Source: URNF01 sp045543675
GTDB taxonomy: Bacteria; Bacillota; Clostridia; Oscillospirales; Acutalibacteraceae
Assembly (NCBI GenBank): GCA_045543675.1
Contig: JAZPXM010000207.1
Coordinates: 1 to 18,699, forward strand
Length of the DNA: 18,699 nt
Reading direction: 5' to 3'
The notes beneath the pieces are model-generated. The model had not been told where the DNA came from. It saw only the letters and a program-made list of their open reading frames with translations, and did not search any database. A program made the position numbers and the translations under genes. Below are positions 13,911 through 18,699 of the stretch, piece after piece (positions within the stretch are counted from its first letter, which is position 1; each line of letters opens with the position of its first letter).

Positions 13911-14687
13911 ATGGAATTTAGAATGCCAACCTTGCGCTACCACCACGTATGTGACCAAAAACCATCTGCCGGCGGTTTTTGTCGGCACGCGCATCCGCAA
14001 TATGAAATTTTGCTGTTTAACAGCGGTGATGCGCGGTGTATTATTGAACACCGTGAGTTCACGTTAAAAAAAGGTGACGTAATACTAATCCCGCCGCTGT
14101 ATTATCATTTCATACAAATTGATTCCCCTATTCCCTACGAGCGTGCTGTGCTGAATTTCAGCGCTTGTAACGCAAGTGCCGACGTGCTGAACGCCGTATT
14201 TGTTGAGCCGCGCGTTATCCATTGCATAGAGGACACACACATTTTGTCGTTATTTTCGCGTATGGATATGCTGCTTGCCGCTTTTGTCGGTGAAGATGCC
14301 ATGCTGATAGCCGGCTGTTTGTTGACGGAACTGATATATCTGCTTTCAAAAAGCAACGGTACCGACGGACGTTTTACCGTCTATTACAACGAAACGTTAC
14401 GCTATGCGTTACGGTATATAGAAGATCATCTTGCCACTATTCGCACCGCCGACGAAATCGCCGATGCGTTATTTATCAGCCGTTCACAGTTATACCAATG
14501 CTTTAAAGAAGCATTCGGCATCCCGCCAATGAAATACATATTGGAAAAACGGCTTGTGTTAGCGCAATCCCGTCTGCAGTTGGGAGAAAAACCGACAACA
14601 GTGGCAACCGCCTGTGGATTTAGCGAGTATTCTGTTTTTTACCGCAACTACAAAAAACGTTTCGGACACCCGCCGAAAAGCAGATAA
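13911..14687 (+). CDS. AraC-family regulator, likely controls nagBA
   Basis: A 258-residue AraC-type regulator. The ATG at 13911 has GAGG seven bases upstream; an earlier in-frame start at 13881 would overlap the -10. The N-terminal cupin domain (HAHPQYEILLFNSGDARCII, then FTLKKGDVILIPPLYYHFIQ) resembles AraC/RhaS-type sensors. The C-terminal domain has two helix-turn-helix units (TADEIADALFISRSQLYQCF and PTTVATACGFSEYSVFYRNY) and ends FGHPPKSR. It is divergent from nagB across 153 bases, so sensing of an amino sugar or its phosphate and control of nagBA is a reasonable inference, not shown by the sequence. Sequence similarity to the AraC at 6250-7080 is only at family level. Confidence 0.93.
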   Translation: MEFRMPTLRYHHVCDQKPSAGGFCRHAHPQYEILLFNSGDARCIIEHREFTLKKGDVILIPPLYYHFIQIDSPIPYERAVLNFSACNASADVLNAVFVEPRVIHCIEDTHILSLFSRMDMLLAAFVGEDAMLIAGCLLTELIYLLSKSNGTDGRFTVYYNETLRYALRYIEDHLATIRTADEIADALFISRSQLYQCFKEAFGIPPMKYILEKRLVLAQSRLQLGEKPTTVATACGFSEYSVFYRNYKKRFGHPPKSR

Positions 14688-14722
14688 GAAAGACGTTCTG
14701 AGCCTCTCAGAACGTCTTTCTT
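14686..14722. terminator. hairpin terminator between AraC gene and prfC
   Basis: A perfect 17-bp stem (14686-14702 with 14706-14722; core GACGTTCTGAG) closes the 3-base loop CCT. On the plus strand it continues TTTATTCTTC; on the minus strand the U-tract is weaker. The hairpin starts in the stop codon of the AraC gene and touches the stop of the convergent prfC. Confidence 0.9.
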
Positions 14723-16344
14723 TATTCTTCGTTTCTGCCAAACTCAGATAATACGAGATCGGGATTATGCTCAGTAGCCCACGTGATATTCCACGGACTG
14801 GTGAACAGCAAAAGCAGCCTGCCGCGGATATCCTGCACTTTTTTGGTGTCGGAAGTGAGATTTAAAGTTTTCGGGTCTAAATCTTCATTTTCCACCCACC
14901 GAATGTACTGGTACGGCAACATATCCATACGGATATCCACGCCATATTCGTTCTTAAGGCGATACTCCAGCACTTCAAACTGCAAAGTGCCCACAACGCC
15001 CACGATAACTTCTTCAAAACCCGCACCGGGCTCCTGAAAAATCTGGATGGCGCCTTCCTGCGCAATTTGGGTAGTGCCTTTTACAAACTGCTTGCGCTTC
15101 ATGGTGTCTTTCTGTCGCACCAAAGCAAAATGTTCGGGAGCGAAGGTAGGAATACCTTCGTACAAGAACTTTTTGCCGGGCATACTGATAGTGTCGCCGA
15201 TAGAAAAGATACCGGGGTCAAATACACCGATAATATCGCCCGCATACGCTTCTTCGATCACTTCACGATCCTGCGCCATCAACTGTTGCGGCTGGCTCAG
15301 GCGCTGTTTACGGTCGCCTTGTACGTGATATACTTCAATGCCTTTTTCAAATTTACCTGAGCAGATACGCATAAAAGCGATCCTGTCGCGGTGTGCTTTA
15401 TTCATATTCGCTTGAATTTTGAAAACAAAAGCGGAAAAATCGGGAGAAAACGGGTCAATTTCGCCGATATCCGATTTACGCGGCAAAGGCGAACTGGTCA
15501 TTTTTAAAAACGACTCCAAAAACGGTTCCACACCGAAATTGGTAAGCGCCGAACCGAAGAAAACGGGAGACAAACGCCCGTTTTGTACCGCCTCCATATC
15601 GAAATCACTGCCTGCACCGTCCAACAACTCCACGTCATCGCACAGTTGGCTGTACAACGTTTCACCAAGTCGCGCGGTAATATCCGCATCATCTAAAGAA
15701 AGGTAATCGGTGTATACTTCGTGTTGCCCGTTTCCCTCTGCAGTAAAAGCCAAAATCTTTTGGCTGTTGCGATCATAAACGCCTTTGAATTCCTTGCCCG
15801 AACCGATAGGCCAGTTAATAGGATACGTTTCAATGCCCAATACGTTTTCGATTTCTTCCATCAATTCAAACGGGTCGCGCGCTTCGCGGTCCATTTTATT
15901 GATAAAAGTAAAAATCGGGATGTTACGCAACAAACAAACTTTAAACAATTTAATGGTCTGTTTCTCAACACCTTTAGATGCATCTATAACCATCACGGCA
16001 GAATCTGCCGCCATCAGCGTACGGTAGGTGTCTTCCGAAAAGTCTTCGTGACCGGGGGTATCCAAAATATTGATACAATACCCCTCATATTCAAACTGCA
16101 AAACAGAAGAAGTGACCGAAATACCTCTCTGCTTTTCAATTTCCATCCAGTCGGACACCGCGTGTTTCATCGAGCGTTTGCCCTTGACCATACCCGCAGA
16201 CTGAATGGCACCGCCGTACAGCAATAACTTTTCGGTTAGGGTGGTCTTACCCGCGTCAGGGTGGGATATGATAGCAAACGTGCGGCGACGGTTTATCTCA
16301 TCTTTAAGACTTGCCGCCGTCTTTCCAGTAATCGTTTCAGACAA
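14722..16344 (-). CDS. prfC: peptide chain release factor 3 (TTG start)
   Basis: A 540-residue translational GTPase, RF3, which releases RF1/RF2 from the ribosome after termination. G1 is AIISHPDAGKTTLTEKL (residues 24-40), G2 lies in RGISVTSS (73-80), G3 is DTPGHEDF (95-102) and G4 is NKMD (149-152). The RF3-specific SMKHAVSDWMEIEKQRGISV and the C-terminal half (VVGTLQFEVLEYRLKNEYGV) separate it from EF-G. I place the start at TTG 16344 (MSETITGKTA), because GGGAGG lies exactly eight bases upstream; a longer frame opening with TTG at 16368 would place that ribosome binding site inside the gene. Length fits RF3 (about 530). It has its own promoter across the end of spoVAD. Confidence 0.95.
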   Translation of the reverse strand: MSETITGKTAASLKDEINRRRTFAIISHPDAGKTTLTEKLLLYGGAIQSAGMVKGKRSMKHAVSDWMEIEKQRGISVTSSVLQFEYEGYCINILDTPGHEDFSEDTYRTLMAADSAVMVIDASKGVEKQTIKLFKVCLLRNIPIFTFINKMDREARDPFELMEEIENVLGIETYPINWPIGSGKEFKGVYDRNSQKILAFTAEGNGQHEVYTDYLSLDDADITARLGETLYSQLCDDVELLDGAGSDFDMEAVQNGRLSPVFFGSALTNFGVEPFLESFLKMTSSPLPRKSDIGEIDPFSPDFSAFVFKIQANMNKAHRDRIAFMRICSGKFEKGIEVYHVQGDRKQRLSQPQQLMAQDREVIEEAYAGDIIGVFDPGIFSIGDTISMPGKKFLYEGIPTFAPEHFALVRQKDTMKRKQFVKGTTQIAQEGAIQIFQEPGAGFEEVIVGVVGTLQFEVLEYRLKNEYGVDIRMDMLPYQYIRWVENEDLDPKTLNLTSDTKKVQDIRGRLLLLFTSPWNITWATEHNPDLVLSEFGRNEE

Positions 16345-16357
16345 ATTCAGTTCCTCC
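16345..16357 (-). promoter_or_regulatory. ribosome binding site fixing the prfC TTG start
   Basis: On the minus strand, GGGAGG is followed by AACTGAAT and then TTG at 16344. No ATG or GTG in frame lies at a workable distance, so translation from TTG is the best reading. Confidence 0.75.
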
Positions 16358-16383
16358 CAAGGATACAAAAATCAATTGCAATC

Positions 16384-16412
16384 ATTGTACCTTATTTACG
16401 GGAAATAATCAA
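16384..16412 (-). promoter_or_regulatory. prfC promoter overlapping the end of spoVAD
   Basis: On the minus strand, TTGATT (16407-16412), 17 bp, TACAAT (16384-16389). The -35 hexamer contains the TGA stop codon of spoVAD. Confidence 0.65.
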
Positions 16413-17419
16413 CTGTTTTTTGAGAGATGCACTAAATGTGCAATACCGGGAATACTTTCCCCTTGCTGTGATGTGGTCGGGGACATTAAAGCACCCGTAC
16501 CGACAAACAGCACATCTTTCCATCTTCCCGCTTCCATTTGTTGCAACACATACGAGCACAGCACCGCCGCCGAACAACCGCAACCCGAACCACCCGCGTG
16601 TACATCCTGCCGCTCGCGGTCATAGATCATCAACCCGCCGTCGTTATGACGGTCACCGAGCACAACATCTTTTTTCTTTAAAAGTGTGTGTAACATTTCG
16701 CTGCCGACAGCGCCTAAATCACCTGTCAAAATCAAATCATAATCCCGCGGTGTAGTACGCGTATCCTGTAAAAACCGGTAAATGGTATCTGCAGCGGCGG
16801 GTGCCATTGCCGCACCCATATTGTTGGTATCGGTGACACCGAGATCTACCTGCCGTCCCGCCAGCACTTCTGTGATATACACACCTTTCCCCATACCTAC
16901 CACAGCGGCACCCGCGCCCGTTACCGTCCACTGTGCCGTGGGCGTACGTTGTCCGCCGTATTCCAGCGGAAAGCGGAACTGTCGTTCCGCTGTACAAAAG
17001 TGCGACGACGTCACCGCACAGCACAGATCCGCCGCGCCGCTATCCACAAAAATCGCCGCAATGGACATCGTTTGTGCCATTGTGGAGCAGGCGCCGAACT
17101 GACCGTAAAGCGGAATGCCGAGTTCCCGCAGTCCAAAAGTTGACGCGGTACATTGATTGAGCAGATCACCCGCAAACAAATGCTGTATCTGCGATGGGGA
17201 CAGTCCTGCTTTGTGAATTGCACGGGTTGCCGCTTCCTTTTGCAGTAAACTTTCCGCTTTTTCCCACGTCTTTTCCCCTAACGTGGTATCGGTAAATATA
17301 TGATCAAATACTTTACCAAGCGGTCCTTCGCCTTCCTTTTTCCCTACCACTGCGGCATATCCCAACACAGCAGGACGATTAGACAACTGGACGGTAAACT
17401 CTCCTTTACGTTCGGGCAT
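16409..17419 (-). CDS. spoVAD: stage V sporulation protein AD
   Basis: A 336-residue protein of the SpoVAD family (B. subtilis 338), a thiolase-fold protein that binds dipicolinic acid and serves in its uptake into the forespore and release at germination. The ATG at 17419 has AAGGAG seven bases upstream. Typical segments are LGYAAVVGKKEGEGPLGKVF near the start, FAGDLLNQCTASTFGLRELG, the thiolase-like FGACSTMAQTMSIA (Cys111), NNMGAAMAPAAADT, LTGDLGAVG and the C-terminal GSGCGCSAAVL. In most spore formers it lies between spoVAC and spoVAE; here neither is present: prfC follows and an insertion sequence lies upstream. The reading frame is intact. A forespore sigma-type promoter is a candidate. 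Confidence 0.95.
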   Translation of the reverse strand: MPERKGEFTVQLSNRPAVLGYAAVVGKKEGEGPLGKVFDHIFTDTTLGEKTWEKAESLLQKEAATRAIHKAGLSPSQIQHLFAGDLLNQCTASTFGLRELGIPLYGQFGACSTMAQTMSIAAIFVDSGAADLCCAVTSSHFCTAERQFRFPLEYGGQRTPTAQWTVTGAGAAVVGMGKGVYITEVLAGRQVDLGVTDTNNMGAAMAPAAADTIYRFLQDTRTTPRDYDLILTGDLGAVGSEMLHTLLKKKDVVLGDRHNDGGLMIYDRERQDVHAGGSGCGCSAAVLCSYVLQQMEAGRWKDVLFVGTGALMSPTTSQQGESIPGIAHLVHLSKNS

Positions 17420-17448
17420 ACGGATTCTCCTTTTTTTGGCATTTTGAT

Positions 17449-17477
17449 TAGTTTACCCGACTATCACGTAAATAAAC
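17449..17477 (-). promoter_or_regulatory. candidate forespore sigma-F/G promoter of spoVAD
   Basis: On the minus strand, GTTTA (17473-17477), 14 bp, GGGTAAACTA (17449-17458). The -10 part fits the known sigma-F pattern GGnnAnAMTA at every fixed position; the -35 GTTTA fits GYWTA. The 14-bp spacing is about one base short. It ends 30 bases before the spoVAD start. Confidence 0.5.
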
Positions 17478-17513
17478 AAAAACACGCTATACAAATGTAC
17501 AGTGAAGTGGTAT

Positions 17514-17548
17514 AGTGATGGTAGACACAAAAAGTGTCTACCATCACT
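17514..17548. repeat. perfect 15-bp inverted repeat at the IS left end (terminator-like on +)
   Basis: AGTGATGGTAGACAC (17514-17528), loop AAAAA, GTGTCTACCATCACT (17534-17548), then TTTTATG. The outer arm is probably the IS terminal repeat. As RNA on the plus strand it would be an intrinsic terminator upstream of orfA, able to block transcription entering the element from outside. Confidence 0.85.
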
Positions 17549-17583
17549 TTTTATGTTAGAATAAAAGAAAGGGAGTGATTGTA

Positions 17584-17943
17584 ATGGGAAGACCAAAAGG
17601 CGGAACAAATATTAGTCACAGTAAAGAAGAAAAGTTGGCATTAGTAAAGCGCAACTTGGCAGGCGAATCCTTAAGGGCACTTGAACGAGAAACCGGGATA
17701 TACAATGCACAAATTTACAAATGGACCAAGCAATATTTAGAGAAGGGAGAAGCTGCGCTTGTTAACAAGCGCAAACCGGGTAATCCACTGGCGAAATATG
17801 AACGTAGAAAAGAACTAACTCCAACAGAACAACTGGAATACAAAATCGCTCTGTTAGAGCGCGAATTGTTAAAGAAAGACGGGGAAATTGTACGACTAAA
17901 AAAATCCATAGAACTCGAAAGGGGCGATGCCAAAAGAAAGTGA
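17584..17943 (+). CDS. IS3-family transposase subunit OrfA
   Basis: A 119-residue protein. The ATG at 17584 follows GGGAG eight bases upstream; the GTG at 17575 overlaps that site and is less likely. It opens with a basic MGRPKGGTN, has a helix-turn-helix at about residues 15-55 (EEKLALVKRNLAGESLRALE, then IYNAQIYKWTKQY), and a coiled-coil/leucine-zipper part at about 80-115 (EQLEYKIALLERELLKKDGE). OrfA binds the IS ends and forms the N-terminal part of the OrfAB transposase after a -1 frameshift. Its stop codon shares four bases with a GTG in the orfB frame (GTGA at 17940-17943). Confidence 0.92.
   Translation: MGRPKGGTNISHSKEEKLALVKRNLAGESLRALERETGIYNAQIYKWTKQYLEKGEAALVNKRKPGNPLAKYERRKELTPTEQLEYKIALLERELLKKDGEIVRLKKSIELERGDAKRK
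17898..17904 (+). promoter_or_regulatory. candidate -1 ribosomal frameshift site (A AAA AAA)
   Basis: Seven consecutive A lie in the orfA frame as A AAA AAA, a standard slippery heptamer. The -1 frame is open from 17808 through the window end and runs directly into orfB, so slippage here would give an OrfAB fusion, as in most IS3-family elements. Confidence 0.6.
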
Positions 17944-18699
17944 TCCAACAAATCTACGCTTGCATTGAGCGGGACAGCGAGCACCACTCGGTAAAGGAAT
18001 TGTGCGATGTGTACGAGGTGTCTCGTTCCGGCTATTACAAATGGCTGAAACGAAAAGGAACTTCAAATCGTTACAAACAGCAACAACAGCAACTGGATTA
18101 TTATGTTGCAGATGTCCATTCTCATTATCCCTCACAGGGATACAGAAGCATTGCAGATACCCTGCTAAATGAATACGGTTGGGTGGTTTCGGATATTTCC
18201 GTGCTTAAATCTATGCAACGGTTAGGAATTAAAGGGTTCGTTAGGAAACAAAAAAGTCCGACACCTATCGGTGCCGAACACAACAGATTCTCCAATGTTC
18301 TTAATCGTGATTTTCACTCAGAAAAACCTATGCAAAAGTTAGTAACAGATGTTACTTACATCAAAAACAAAGGCAAATGGTATTATTTCGCATGCTATTT
18401 GGATCTGTTCAACAATGAGATTGTGGACTGGGAATTGAGCGATATTTTCGACAACCTACTTGTGATGAAACCCGCCAAACGAATCCTTGAAAAAGCAAAA
18501 AGTACCGGCACCCCTATCCTTTTGCACAGCGATCAAGGTGTCCAGTACTCATCCGCAGGTTATTGCAACCTACTTAAATCTTACAATACAATTCAAAGTA
18601 TGTCAAGAGCAGGAACTCCACATGACAACGCTGTTATGGAATCTTTCTTCGGACGATTCAAGGATGTTATGTCATCACACTTCCAATATTGGAAGTGTG
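17940..18699 (+). CDS. IS3-family transposase OrfB, DDE integrase core (partial)
   Basis: About 253 residues to the window edge, in the -1 frame relative to orfA. As a separate protein it could start at GTG 17940, overlapping the orfA stop; otherwise it is made as a frameshift fusion. The N-terminus (HSVKELCDVYEVSRSGYYKW) is the helix-turn-helix part found before the rve core. The catalytic triad is visible: Asp in LVTDVTYIKNKGKWYYF, Asp in ILLHSDQGVQYSS and Glu in NAVMESFFGRFK, with 35 residues between the second Asp and the Glu (DD35E). YFACYLDLFNNEIVDWEL is typical of the core. The last part and the right inverted repeat lie beyond the window, so intactness of the whole element is unknown. 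Confidence 0.93.
   Translation, partial: MIQQIYACIERDSEHHSVKELCDVYEVSRSGYYKWLKRKGTSNRYKQQQQQLDYYVADVHSHYPSQGYRSIADTLLNEYGWVVSDISVLKSMQRLGIKGFVRKQKSPTPIGAEHNRFSNVLNRDFHSEKPMQKLVTDVTYIKNKGKWYYFACYLDLFNNEIVDWELSDIFDNLLVMKPAKRILEKAKSTGTPILLHSDQGVQYSSAGYCNLLKSYNTIQSMSRAGTPHDNAVMESFFGRFKDVMSSHFQYWKC

Larger units (their letters stand above)
17514..18699 (+). mobile_element. IS3-family insertion sequence, left part (right end outside window)
   Basis: From about 17514 the sequence changes to an IS3-family layout: a left-end inverted repeat, a small orfA with helix-turn-helix and coiled coil, and a DDE transposase orfB in the -1 frame running off the edge. The organisation and the orfA/orfB types resemble the IS150 subgroup. 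The exact left boundary cannot be fixed without the right end or the target duplication; the element probably begins within TAGTGATGGTAGACAC at 17513-17528. It lies about 95 bases upstream of the spoVAD start and leaves that gene's candidate promoter intact. Transposase frames are undamaged within the window. Confidence 0.88.

Noticed and set aside
17490..17513. Second copy of the IS terminal repeat (AGTGAAGTGGTA next to AGTGATGGTA)
   Set aside because: The match is short and imperfect and could be chance or target preference; it cannot be judged without the right end.

Overview
The window looks like chromosomal DNA of an endospore-forming Clostridia (Bacillota), probably a gut-type Oscillospirales/Eubacteriales lineage. 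The reasons are spoVAD, a LexA preceded by a Gram-positive-type SOS box, a DUF4364 gene, a MazF of the Bacillus type, GGAGG-type ribosome binding sites and short intergenic gaps with strong sigma-A promoters and hairpin terminators. The class-level placement is an inference from gene content; no rRNA is present to settle it.

Layout. 1-719 (-) is the 5' third of valS. 720-1023 holds no protein gene but has a strong terminator hairpin, two further hairpins and a promoter-like site, so it may encode a small structured RNA on the minus strand. 1024-1437 (-) is a small two-helix membrane protein with a consensus promoter overlapped by an inverted repeat. 1797-2381 (+) is lexA with a palindrome on its -35 region. 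2453-2821 (-) is a solitary mazF-type toxin gene. 2993-6228 (+) is a tight three-gene operon: DUF4364 protein, nicotinate phosphoribosyltransferase (pncB) and CCA-adding enzyme (cca).

6250-10664 is a sugar-handling region. An AraC-type regulator (-) is divergent from an uncharacterised TIM-barrel glycosidase-like protein (+). This converges on a two-gene minus-strand operon: a sugar phosphate isomerase/epimerase-like TIM barrel followed by a Gfo/Idh/MocA oxidoreductase. 10941-11774 (-) is an Mrp-type Fe-S carrier ATPase. 11836-13757 (-) is nagB-nagA (N-acetylglucosamine-6-phosphate catabolism), divergent from a second AraC regulator at 13911-14687 (+).

14722-17419 (-) holds prfC (release factor 3, TTG start) and upstream spoVAD, here without spoVAC or spoVAE. 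From about 17514 to the right edge is the left part of an IS3-family insertion sequence (orfA plus partial orfB), whose left end carries a perfect 15-bp inverted repeat.

The most promising material for novelty is the AraC/glycosidase-like/isomerase/oxidoreductase neighbourhood (possible glycoside pathway through an oxidised sugar), the candidate small RNA upstream of valS, and the promoter-overlapping palindromes at 1461-1489 and 1679-1692. No CRISPR array, tRNA, rRNA or prophage was seen.
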